A model generated the notes under the pieces. It was not told the DNA's origin. It was given only the letters and a program-made list of their open reading frames with translations, and did no database searches. From NCBI GenBank assembly GCA_050331815.1, contig JBHJGM010000003.1, forward strand, positions 186,001 through 250,000: a DNA stretch of 64,000 nucleotides, in the 5' to 3' direction. Position 1 is the first letter of the stretch; each line of letters starts with the position of its first letter. The position numbers and the translations under genes are program-made. The DNA is from JBHJGM01 sp050331815. Lineage in GTDB: Bacteria; Verrucomicrobiota; Verrucomicrobiia; Opitutales; JBHJGM01. This document shows positions 53,265 to 61,306 of this stretch, in pieces.

Positions 53265-54623
53265 TCAGACCTGGTAGACGGTGCCGACCTCCGGATCGAG
53301 CACCTGCATCTCCGGGGCGGCCATCGCCAATTCCTCGTCGAACCAGGTCCGCGATTCCGGGTCGCCGTGTGTGAGTACGCAGGCGCGCGCTCGTGTCTGC
53401 AGTGCGAAGTTCAGCAACTCTTCCCGGTCCGCATGGCCACTCAGGTCGAAGCGCTCCACCTGCGCCCGCAAGGGGCCTGAGTGACGAATCTTCTCAAACA
53501 CAATAACGTCGTCGCGGTGCGCATGCAGAATCTGCCCGCCGACGGTTTCCGGATCGCAGTAGCCCACGAAGCAGATGGCGTTGTGCGTGTGATTCACCAT
53601 GGCCGCCGCGGCGGCGTAGGAGGGCGTGTGGTCCACGATCATCCCGCTGCTTAGAACATAGATCGCCTGTTCACCCACATCGCGTCCGGGCCGCAGCTCC
53701 GCTTTGAGGGGCTTCACACCCAGCTCGCGCAAAACGCTCTTGCGAAAGTCCACCAGGCCGGTCTTGCGGCAAATCTGATCCAGGTGATCCACCAGATCGA
53801 GGCCAAGGCCCGACGCATACACCGGTACCGGGGGCAGCTTCCCCTGCTTGCGCGCATCGTTGAGGATCGAGAAGATCTCTTGCATGCGTCCCAGCGCAAA
53901 GGCCGGGATCAGCACCGAGCCACCATGCCCCAAAGTACGGCGGACGGTTTCCAAAAGCCGCTCGCGTTCATCCAACCGGTCGGAGGCTGCGGTGGTTTCG
54001 GTGCGTCCGCGCGTGGTTTCCAGCACCAGCGTATCGAACTCCTTCTCCGGAAACCGCGCGCCTTCGAGAATCCGCTGGTCCCGGAACAGCACATCTCCGG
54101 TGAAGAAAATTTCGCGGTGTTTGTACACGATCTCGATCCCCGCGGCCCCGGCGACATGGCCCGCCGCGAAATACGTGATCTGGATTTCATCCTCCTTCTC
54201 GTAAAAGGTGCGCGGCTGCCCGTACAGCATGGGCATGAGCACCCCCTCCAGCCGCGAAATCTCGCCAAATGTGTACAGCGGGTAGGCGCTGATTTTGTGC
54301 TCCTCGCGCTGCCGGCTCATCACGTTGCAGGAGTTGCGTAACATGCGCGGCACCAACGTCCGCGAGGGAATACTCACCAGCACCCGAGCGTTTGGGTGCC
54401 GTCGCAGGGCTAGCGGCAGCGAGCCGATGTGGTCCAGGTGCGCGTGCGTGACGAGGATGAAATCGACCGAATCGTCGGGCACCGCGTCGTATCTGGGCAC
54501 CGCCTCCAGGCCGAGTTTCTTGGGATGCATCCCGGCGTCGATCAGCAGGCGGAAAGGCCCGATTTCGACCAGCATCGAGTTGGCTCCGATGCCTCGTTCG
54601 CAGTTCAAATCCGTGATGCGCAT
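53265..54623 (-). CDS. MBL-fold beta-CASP nuclease (CPSF73-like)
   Basis: 452 residues. The zinc-binding signature is THAHLDHIG (H60, H62, D64, H65). The metal-bridging Asp lies in the region FFTGDVLFRD. The beta-CASP and C-terminal motifs are LSGHADREELL and VLTHGDPESR. Length and the beta-CASP insertion fit the bacterial/archaeal CPSF73-like RNA nucleases. It is the last gene of the thiG-thiH-thiS-apaG series (19-base gap). DNA nuclease activity (SNM1-like) is an alternative. Confidence 0.85.
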   Translation of the reverse strand: MRITDLNCERGIGANSMLVEIGPFRLLIDAGMHPKKLGLEAVPRYDAVPDDSVDFILVTHAHLDHIGSLPLALRRHPNARVLVSIPSRTLVPRMLRNSCNVMSRQREEHKISAYPLYTFGEISRLEGVLMPMLYGQPRTFYEKEDEIQITYFAAGHVAGAAGIEIVYKHREIFFTGDVLFRDQRILEGARFPEKEFDTLVLETTRGRTETTAASDRLDERERLLETVRRTLGHGGSVLIPAFALGRMQEIFSILNDARKQGKLPPVPVYASGLGLDLVDHLDQICRKTGLVDFRKSVLRELGVKPLKAELRPGRDVGEQAIYVLSSGMIVDHTPSYAAAAAMVNHTHNAICFVGYCDPETVGGQILHAHRDDVIVFEKIRHSGPLRAQVERFDLSGHADREELLNFALQTRARACVLTHGDPESRTWFDEELAMAAPEMQVLDPEVGTVYQV

Positions 54624-54642
54624 GCCCTGACGTGGTCCCCGG

Positions 54643-55074
54643 TTACGCGCCCTGCGCGCCGTCCCCGTCCGGCGCTCTCATCTCAAAGGGCGGTATGGCC
54701 ACGTGAACAGATTGTCCCTGCGAGTCAACCCCATGAAATGAACCGCTCGCCGAAGCGTTGCAGCGCAGCAGGTGGTAGCTGTTGTACGAAAAGTGCTCGC
54801 CGGGCCGCAGGGTGGGGCTCTGCCCCACGATGCCACCGCCCTCAATTACCTGCGTGGTGCCGTCTTCAAGCCGGAGCACCCACTTTCGTCCCTTTAAGGT
54901 GACTTTCGTCTTCGACTGGTTGTGGATCGTCAGGAAGTAAATGAAGGCATGCATCTGGGGTATCTCCACCCCATAAGTGATGGCGGTCTCGGTATGTGGC
55001 TCGGAGTAGACCAAACGGTCTAACACTACGGCGAGCCCATTCACTTCACGACTCTCTCCGGGAAAAGCACTCAT
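54643..55074 (-). CDS. apaG: ApaG domain protein
   Basis: 143 residues from the ATG at 55074, 10 bases after the thiS stop. The immunoglobulin-like ApaG fold is recognisable from YFLTIHNQSKTKVTLKGRKW, VIEGGGIVGQSPTLRPGEHF and a late GSFHGV. ApaG proteins are associated with cobalt/magnesium resistance in enterics, but the biochemical role is unsettled. Its place inside a thiamin operon is unusual. The C-terminus is slightly longer than the family norm of about 125. Confidence 0.88.
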   Translation of the reverse strand: MSAFPGESREVNGLAVVLDRLVYSEPHTETAITYGVEIPQMHAFIYFLTIHNQSKTKVTLKGRKWVLRLEDGTTQVIEGGGIVGQSPTLRPGEHFSYNSYHLLRCNASASGSFHGVDSQGQSVHVAIPPFEMRAPDGDGAQGA

Positions 55075-55084
55075 GGCTGCCGGC

Positions 55085-55294
55085 TCAACCTCCTGCGACC
55101 ACGCGAACGATCTCCAGCCGATCTCCCTCCGAAAGAACCACCTCACGGGCTTCGGCGCGGGTCAGCGCGGCGCCATTGAGCTCGACAACCACCCGGTCCA
55201 TTTCAAGTCCGTGGCTTTGGATAAAGTGCGGTAGCTGAGTTCCCATATCGATGGCGTGCCTCTCGCCATTGGCGACGATGCGTATGGTTTGCAT
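55085..55294 (-). CDS. thiS: Sulfur carrier protein ThiS
   Basis: 69 residues, the usual ubiquitin-like size, ending in the required Gly-Gly (VVAGG). The segment VVVELNGAALTRAEAREVVL matches the family. The C-terminal glycine carries the thiocarboxylate sulfur for the thiamin thiazole ring. It is encoded 3 bases after thiH and ahead of apaG. The activating enzyme ThiF is not in the window. Confidence 0.93.
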   Translation of the reverse strand: MQTIRIVANGERHAIDMGTQLPHFIQSHGLEMDRVVVELNGAALTRAEAREVVLSEGDRLEIVRVVAGG

Positions 55295-55297
55295 CGG

Positions 55298-56473
55298 CTA
55301 GGCCGTTTCCAGGTTAACCGAGTCGCTGGCCAGGACCTGGTCGTGGTCCTTCCACACGGGCTCGTAGCCCTTGTCGCGAATCATCTGTGCGATCGCTTGC
55401 GGGGGGCGTTCGTCGGCGATGTGGAATTGCTCGCCGGGCTGTTCGCGGGTGGGCGTCCAGGCAGCTTCGTCGAAGTGATCGTAGCCGCCGGGTTCGGTGC
55501 TGGAGCCTGCGCTCATCAGGGTGACGCCCAGCGTGGTCAAGCCATCGCGCAACTGAGGTGATTCCCGCGTTGAGAGCGTGATCCCCAGGTGCGGCAGAAA
55601 CAGGCGCAGTGCGCAGATCGTTTGCAACAACTGCAAGTCACCGGCCACGTGCCGCGGGTCGGGACTGAAGCCCCCGGCGGCCGGGCGCAAGCGCGGCAGA
55701 CTGACGGCCACCTGCGCCTTCCAACAATGCCTGAGGAGATAGTGCGAATGCATGGCCACGGAGAGCACCTCGAAACGCCAGTCGTGCAAGCCCAACAGGG
55801 CACCGATTCCCAGCCGACGAAAGCCCGCCGCGTACGCTCGTTCGGGCGTATCCATGCGCCAATGGTAGTGCTTTTTGGGGCCTGCTGTGTGCATCGCGCG
55901 GTAGGTCGCCTCGTGATAGGTTTCCTGATAAAGGATCAGGCTTTCGGCCCCGGCGCGCACCAGCGGGATGTACTCTTGCGTCTCCATTGGCCCGAGTTCG
56001 ATGGCGATGCTGGGCATGTAGGCCAGGCAGCGTCGTACACAGTCCTCGACGTAGCCGTTGGAAACATACTTGGGATGCTCGCCCGCCACGATCAGCAGGT
56101 GCCGGAAGCCCCGCGAGGCCAGCTTCTGCGTCTGCGCCTCTACCTGTTCGCGTGGGATAGTGATGCGCGGAATGGGATTGTTGCGCGAAAACCCGCAGTA
56201 TTTGCAGATATTAATGCACTCGTTGGAAAGGTACAGCGGCGCAAAGAGGCGGATGGCTTTGCCAAAGTGCCGCTGCGTGGTCGCCTGCGACAATCGCGCG
56301 AGAGTCTCTATGCGCTGGCCCGCCGCCGGAGACAACAAGGCCGCCACCGCTTCCAGCGAGCGCGCGCGGCCCTCCCGCAAAATGGCCTCTACAGCATCCC
56401 CGGAAGCGTTTTGAGAAGCCGCGACGAGGGCCTCAATGTGCGCTGCGTCGAATTCCTTGGAAAATGTACTCAT
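55298..56473 (-). CDS. thiH: 2-iminoacetate synthase ThiH
   Basis: 391 residues. A radical-SAM enzyme that cleaves tyrosine to dehydroglycine for the thiazole ring. The cluster motif is SNECINICKYC (C86, C90, C93), followed by GFSRNNP, a ThiH hallmark. The biotin/thiamin-synthase-associated C-terminal domain is present (VAVSLPRLRPAAGGF). It lies between thiG and thiS in an operon and indicates an anaerobe-compatible route to thiazole, without glycine oxidase ThiO. Confidence 0.94.
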   Translation of the reverse strand: MSTFSKEFDAAHIEALVAASQNASGDAVEAILREGRARSLEAVAALLSPAAGQRIETLARLSQATTQRHFGKAIRLFAPLYLSNECINICKYCGFSRNNPIPRITIPREQVEAQTQKLASRGFRHLLIVAGEHPKYVSNGYVEDCVRRCLAYMPSIAIELGPMETQEYIPLVRAGAESLILYQETYHEATYRAMHTAGPKKHYHWRMDTPERAYAAGFRRLGIGALLGLHDWRFEVLSVAMHSHYLLRHCWKAQVAVSLPRLRPAAGGFSPDPRHVAGDLQLLQTICALRLFLPHLGITLSTRESPQLRDGLTTLGVTLMSAGSSTEPGGYDHFDEAAWTPTREQPGEQFHIADERPPQAIAQMIRDKGYEPVWKDHDQVLASDSVNLETA

Positions 56474-56533
56474 CGAATCTGTGGACGGGCTGCTGACAGC
56501 GGTTCAAGCGCCGAACCAAGCCCGTGCTCACAA

Positions 56534-57331
56534 TCAACCCGTGCCCAGGAACGCCGTCAAGGGGCTGGTCGCTTCCGCCTGCACCGAGGGTCCTTCAAGA
56601 CCGATGTGATAGGCCTCGCGTCCGGCTTCAACGGCCTTGGCAAAGGCCTGACCCATGGCGCTGGGATCGCTGGCTACTGCGACAGCTGTGTTAATAAGCA
56701 CCGCATCCGCCCCCAGTTCCATGGCCTCCGCAGCGTGCGACGGTCGCCCCAGCCCGGCATCGACAATGACCGGTACGCGCGCCTGCTCGATGATGATCGA
56801 AATCTGGGCGCGGGTCTCCAGGCCACGGTTGGAGCCGATCGGCGAGCCCAGGGGCATCACAGTTGCGCAGCCCACATCCTGCAGCCGGAGCGCCAGGACG
56901 GGATCCGCGTTGATGTAGGGCAGCACGGTAAAGCCTTCCTTCACGAGGATCTCCGCCGCCTTGAGCGTCTCGATGGGGTCCGGCAGCAGGTAATTGGGGT
57001 CGGGATGGATCTCGAGTTTGACCCAGTTGGGCAGCCCGGCGGCCACGGCGAGGCGGGCCAGGCGCACGGCTTCGTCTGCGTCCATGGCCCCGGCCGTGTT
57101 GGGCAGCAGCAGGTAACGATCGGTCTCAAAATAATCGAGAATGTCCGCAAAGGGGTCTTTCGTAGTGCCCAGGCTGGCTCGCTTGAGCGCCACGGTGACC
57201 AGCTCGGTGCCACAGGCGGCGAGCGCTTCGCGCATCAGGGCGTGACTGGAAAATTTCCCGGTACCGACCAGCAGGCGCGAGTTGAACGCGCGCCCGGCGA
57301 TGGTCAGGGGAGTGTCGTTTCTCTGCGACAT
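56534..57331 (-). CDS. thiG: Thiazole synthase ThiG
   Basis: 265 residues. TIM-barrel enzyme assembling the thiazole phosphate. The Schiff-base lysine is K105 (NWVKLEIHPDPNYLLPD), and phosphate-binding VDAGLGRPSHAAEAME and GADAVLINTA are present. It is the first gene of the operon thiG-thiH-thiS-apaG-MBL nuclease. No TPP riboswitch was recognised in the 150 bases upstream, in contrast with many thi operons. Confidence 0.94.
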   Translation of the reverse strand: MSQRNDTPLTIAGRAFNSRLLVGTGKFSSHALMREALAACGTELVTVALKRASLGTTKDPFADILDYFETDRYLLLPNTAGAMDADEAVRLARLAVAAGLPNWVKLEIHPDPNYLLPDPIETLKAAEILVKEGFTVLPYINADPVLALRLQDVGCATVMPLGSPIGSNRGLETRAQISIIIEQARVPVIVDAGLGRPSHAAEAMELGADAVLINTAVAVASDPSAMGQAFAKAVEAGREAYHIGLEGPSVQAEATSPLTAFLGTG

Positions 57332-57481
57332 AATGGTGCAAAATAAACCGCATCGCCTGCGGGGCTAGTCAATAGACGCGATTTCTCAAAGTTGCCCGAC
57401 AAACCACCTACCTCGGTCCCAAGCATACCGACCTGGCAACTGCGCGACAGCTGCAACCGCCCGGGTGTTGGGCGCGATTTT

Positions 57482-57730
57482 TCAGAAGGGGTCGCGGGTG
57501 ATGGAACCGCTTGAATCAAACTCGCTCATGCGTTCGACCAGCGATTCACGCTGCAGCCGGCGAATGTTGGCGATGGCCTCAGCATGCGACTTCGTGGCCG
57601 AACCGGGACGACGCGTGCTGGTGGACACGTCATTGAGGGTCATGTCGTTATGGACCCATTGGAGCAGATGGATCTTTTCCGCGTTGGAAAGTCCCTCGAT
57701 GGCTCCTTTGATCATGTCCAAATCGCTCAT
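57482..57730 (-). CDS. Small uncharacterised protein
   Basis: 82 residues: MSDLDMIKGAIEGLSNAEKI opening, then a helical N-terminal half and a Ser/Thr/Arg-rich linker (DVSTSTRRPGSATK), then a second short helix (AEAIANIRRLQRESLVERM). Amino-acid composition is protein-like and the frame opposite is not. It resembles addiction-module antitoxin size, but no toxin gene adjoins. Alone between thiG and purH. No function assigned. Confidence 0.5.
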   Translation of the reverse strand: MSDLDMIKGAIEGLSNAEKIHLLQWVHNDMTLNDVSTSTRRPGSATKSHAEAIANIRRLQRESLVERMSEFDSSGSITRDPF

Positions 57731-57958
57731 AAAAGCTTAGACTAGCTAAGTGTAAGGGTCAGTACAAGCTGCATTTACTCTGAGAACGGATTCTCTGGGG
57801 CCTGGCGCTTCCAAGCGGCAGATCGGATTCGCCCGAAGCACTCAGCTGGTCTCTTAGGAAAAAGCTTCTAGCGGAAGGCAGGAGAGAGGCGAACTTTGCC
57901 TCGGCATCCGCAAATAGACTTGCCAGTGGCCGATGCCGCCCACTGCACTGCATCGCTT

Positions 57959-59512
57959 ATGGAGAAGCGCGCGCTGCTGTCCGTCAGCGACAAAACCGGC
58001 CTGGTCGACTTTGCCCGGGCCCTCGTCGAGGACTTTCAATTCACCCTGCTTTCAACCGGAGGCACCGCCCGAGCGCTCGTCGAAGCAGGGCTGCCCGTGA
58101 CCGAAGTCAGCGATTATACGGGCTTTCCGGAGTTGATGGAAGGCCGTTTGAAAACGCTTCATCCGAAGGTGCACGGCGGGTTGCTGGCCCGGCGAGATCA
58201 GCCCGAGCACCTCGAACAGGCGCAGGCTCATGACATCGGACTCATCGACCTGGTCTGCGTGAATTTGTACCCCTTTGAGCAAACCATTGCCCAACGCGGC
58301 GTCACCCTGGCCGACGCCATCGAGCAGATCGACATCGGCGGGCCTTCCATGCTGCGCTCGGCGGCCAAAAACCACGCTGCGGTCACGGTGGTGATCACTC
58401 CCGAGGATTACCCCAAAGTACTGGAAGCCCTCAAGGAGGGTGAGCCCGTGCTCGCCAGCTTGCGCCGCACGCTGGCCCAGAAAGTTTTCGCCCGCACCTC
58501 CGCCTACGACAAGGCCATTGCCGACTTCCTGGCCAGTCGCGACATGCCTCCCGACCCCGGAGCGGCCCTGGGCTTGCCCGGCAGTGTCGATCTGCGCCTG
58601 AGCAAGGCCATGGACCTGCGCTACGGGGAAAACCCGCACCAACAGGCTGCGCTCTACGGCACCTTTCTCGAGCATTTTGAGCAGCTTCAGGGCAAGCAGC
58701 TTTCCTTCAATAACATCGTCGACATCACCGCCGCGGCCTACCTGATCGGCGAATTCGAGAAACCCACCGTCGCCATCCTTAAGCACACAAACCCCTGCGG
58801 CGTGGCCTCCAGCATGGACGGGCTCAAGCCGGCCTGGGATCTGGCGTTTGAGACCGACCGGCAGGCGCCCTTTGGCGGCATCATCGTGGTCAACCGCACC
58901 CTCGATCTCGAGCTGGCCGAGGCGATCGGAGAGCTCTTCACCGAGGTCATCATCGCTCCGGGCTACACCGACGAGGCCAGCGCCTTTTTTGCCAAAAAGA
59001 AGAATCTGCGCCTGATGCGCGCCAGCGCGACCATGCGGGCCGACAGCCTGCAGGAGGTCAAGTCCGTCATCGGTGGCCTGCTGCTGCATGACCGCGACCA
59101 GTCGCCCGTTAATACGCGCGATTTCAAAGTGGTCACCGAGCGCCAACCGACTGAGGAGGAAATGCGTTCGCTGCTCTTTGGCTGGAAAGTCTGCCGCCAC
59201 GTCAAAAGCAACGCCATCGTGTACACGTGCGGTGAGCGTACCCTGGGGGTCGGGGCCGGGCAGATGTCACGGGTCGACAGCTCGCGGATCGCCGTGTGGA
59301 AAGCCGGTGAGGCCGGGCTCGATCTCAAGGGCAGCGCGATCGCATCCGAGGCGCTTTTCCCTTTTCCTGATGCCCTTGAGGCCGCCGTCGCCGCTGGAGC
59401 CACGGCCGCCATCCAACCCGGCGGGGCCAAACGTGACGAAGCCGTCATCGACGCCGCCAACCAGGCCGGGATGACGATGATCTTCACCGGTCGTCGACAT
59501 TTCAAGCACTAG
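57959..59512 (+). CDS. purH: Bifunctional AICAR transformylase / IMP cyclohydrolase PurH
   Basis: 517 residues from the ATG at 57959; a TTG-initiated extension to 57896 has no conserved sequence. IMP cyclohydrolase half: MEKRALLSVSDKTGL, LLSTGGTARAL, HPKVHGGLLARR. Transformylase half: RYGENPHQQAALYG, KHTNPCGVAS (His and Lys of the active site), APFGGIIVVNR, GAGQMSRVDS. It performs the last two steps of purine synthesis. Monocistronic by spacing. Confidence 0.95.
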   Translation: MEKRALLSVSDKTGLVDFARALVEDFQFTLLSTGGTARALVEAGLPVTEVSDYTGFPELMEGRLKTLHPKVHGGLLARRDQPEHLEQAQAHDIGLIDLVCVNLYPFEQTIAQRGVTLADAIEQIDIGGPSMLRSAAKNHAAVTVVITPEDYPKVLEALKEGEPVLASLRRTLAQKVFARTSAYDKAIADFLASRDMPPDPGAALGLPGSVDLRLSKAMDLRYGENPHQQAALYGTFLEHFEQLQGKQLSFNNIVDITAAAYLIGEFEKPTVAILKHTNPCGVASSMDGLKPAWDLAFETDRQAPFGGIIVVNRTLDLELAEAIGELFTEVIIAPGYTDEASAFFAKKKNLRLMRASATMRADSLQEVKSVIGGLLLHDRDQSPVNTRDFKVVTERQPTEEEMRSLLFGWKVCRHVKSNAIVYTCGERTLGVGAGQMSRVDSSRIAVWKAGEAGLDLKGSAIASEALFPFPDALEAAVAAGATAAIQPGGAKRDEAVIDAANQAGMTMIFTGRRHFKH

Positions 59513-59782
59513 CACACGCTCGAAAGATTCTGCGATGCCTACTGGATGGGTGCGCTTTTACTTCGTATTTGAGAAATAAGTCTCGATTCTCAGGTGTCGA
59601 GCGTTTTAACGATCTTCGTCACCGATTGTTTCACTTCTGTAACAATACGTGCATGTTCCTTACAATCATTTGCTTGATGCCGGCTACTCCACAATATTTA
59701 CTCTGTTAATACGCTACTGATCGTTGGCTTGGACCCTGAAGGTGTACCCCAAGAGCACCTTCCCCTAAATTCCCAAGCTGCT

Positions 59783-60103
59783 ATGCAATCTATCCTTTTC
59801 CTGACCTGCCTACTGGTTGCGTCTGACACAGTCCTTGCTTCGAGCGAGGAACCTGTGGCGGCGACGCATTTGGTTGCTCTGAGTGAACCTGCCGAAGCTA
59901 TCGTCGTCAGCTCAAACATCGGTGACACGGCGTCGACACCTACGGGTGCTGTCGCCGAAGACTCGGTGGGCCTTGCCAGCTTACTTGGCGCGCTGCCCGG
60001 AGTGGACGACAACCTCGAGCCCTCGATATACGCACTGGCTTCGGCGTTTATCTTTCTGGGGCTGGTAGCGGTGCGTCGCCTGCGTCGGCCCAAAATGTTC
60101 TAG
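59783..60103 (+). CDS. Small exported protein with degenerate PEP-CTERM tail
   Basis: 106 residues from the ATG at 59783. Signal peptide MQSILFLTCLLVASDTVLAS, a short Ala/Ser/Glu-rich middle without a domain, then NLEPSIYALASAFIFLGLVA followed by VRRLRR. The tail has PEP-CTERM geometry (EPS, a hydrophobic helix with YAL and LGL, basic end), but the first Pro of PEP is Leu. It overlaps the convergent glycosyltransferase by 4 bases. Such a short mature region (about 55 residues) is unusual for this class. An earlier start at 59729 is possible. Confidence 0.65.
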   Translation: MQSILFLTCLLVASDTVLASSEEPVAATHLVALSEPAEAIVVSSNIGDTASTPTGAVAEDSVGLASLLGALPGVDDNLEPSIYALASAFIFLGLVAVRRLRRPKMF

Positions 60104-61293
60104 GTCAGCCCGACTGCGACGGGCTCGCTGTATTCGTGTCGGCACGCCTGCTGTCGCAAGGGTTGCTGGGTAACCGCAGCTGCGTCTGCGTTCGTTTGAT
60201 TGCCCCGGGCGTCCAAGTACTCGGGAAACGCTTCCAACGCCTGCTCGAAGCAATGCAGGGCCTCGGTTTCCCGGCCAAGGTTTCTCAGAGAGACTCCGAG
60301 GTTGTTCAGGGTCTCTGGGGTGGGTAGACGCTCCTGCGCGGATTGGAATCGATGGTGCGCTTCTGCCCAATCGCGTAGGCTTAGCGCCAGCACCCCGAGC
60401 ATAAAATCAATTCGCCAACCCTCCGGGCGTGGCATTGGGCCCTCCGGCTCCAGAATGTGGTTGCGTTCGGATTCGGGCAGCCTGTCGAGCTCTTCGAGCA
60501 TCCTCCGAAGCATAGGAAAGTCCTCTCGAAAGGAGGCCATGGAAAGCAGCGCCCATTGTGCAACCCGCTCCGAATACCCGGCTTCGCGGTAAAGTGTTTG
60601 GACGGCTTCATAATCGAAACTGCGCAGGGATTCCGCCGTGGTTCGACGCATGCGGTCGAGATTGCGGGAAACGCTGCCGGGGTAGGCGCACATGCGGTAG
60701 CCAATTTCCGGCAGCAGCGCCACGGGTACTCGCGCCACGGCTGCCCGCAGCAGCAGATCGCTGTCCTCGGCGGATTCCAGGTTCAGTCGGTAACCCAGTT
60801 CCTTGGCCACCTCGCGGCGAATTGCGATCTGACCGGCTCCGGGCAGGTAATTGCGCTCAAACTGGCGCACCAGCCAGCGGTCGCGAAACATAAATGGCGG
60901 GATCTGTGCCTCGCGCAGAAAGCGGTCCGAAGGCCCGTCGAAAAGCGCCACGCCGTCGCTGGCGATGCCTGCTTCGTGAGTCTCCAGAGCGCTAAGGAGA
61001 CGACGGGTGCGGCCCGGCAAAAAGGCATCGTCTGCGTCGAGCCAAATGCCGCAATCGGTTTCCAGCGCCTCGAAACCCGCCTGACGGGTCAGCGCCAGCG
61101 TGCGGTGGGCTGGCGGCTGAACCACTCGAAGGGGCCGCGTACCGGCGGCTGCTCGGGCGTTGGCCACGGTGGCATCCGAAGAAAAATCATCGATCAGGAT
61201 GATCTCGGCGATCGGTTCCTCCACCACGGAGCGTACCGCACGGCCAATGGTTGGGGCCGCATTGCGGGCGGCTATGAGTACGGTCGCCTCCAT
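60100..61293 (-). CDS. Family 2 glycosyltransferase with C-terminal TPR-like repeats
   Basis: 397 residues. GT-A domain at about 1-230: VLIAARNAAPTIGRAVRSV, EIILIDDFSSDAT, and the metal-binding region WLDADDAFLPGRTRR. Residues about 290-375 contain TPR-type helices (WAEAHHRFQSAQERLPTPE; NLGVSLRNLGRETEALHCF). Transfer of a sugar to a surface glycan in the cytoplasm is expected. It lies 13 bases downstream of another glycosyltransferase, in an operon. Confidence 0.88.
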   Translation of the reverse strand: MEATVLIAARNAAPTIGRAVRSVVEEPIAEIILIDDFSSDATVANARAAAGTRPLRVVQPPAHRTLALTRQAGFEALETDCGIWLDADDAFLPGRTRRLLSALETHEAGIASDGVALFDGPSDRFLREAQIPPFMFRDRWLVRQFERNYLPGAGQIAIRREVAKELGYRLNLESAEDSDLLLRAAVARVPVALLPEIGYRMCAYPGSVSRNLDRMRRTTAESLRSFDYEAVQTLYREAGYSERVAQWALLSMASFREDFPMLRRMLEELDRLPESERNHILEPEGPMPRPEGWRIDFMLGVLALSLRDWAEAHHRFQSAQERLPTPETLNNLGVSLRNLGRETEALHCFEQALEAFPEYLDARGNQTNADAAAVTQQPLRQQACRHEYSEPVAVGLT

Positions 61294-61306
61294 GCGTGGG
61301 TGTGGT

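Noticed and set aside
53265..54623. Identification of the MBL nuclease as the ligase-associated exonuclease of the PdeM/helicase cluster
   Set aside because: It is about 11 kb away, is 452 residues with beta-CASP features, and sits in the thi operon.
57332..57480. TPP riboswitch upstream of thiG
   Set aside because: The minus-strand leader shows no CUGAGA or ACCUGAUCUGG-type conserved segments.
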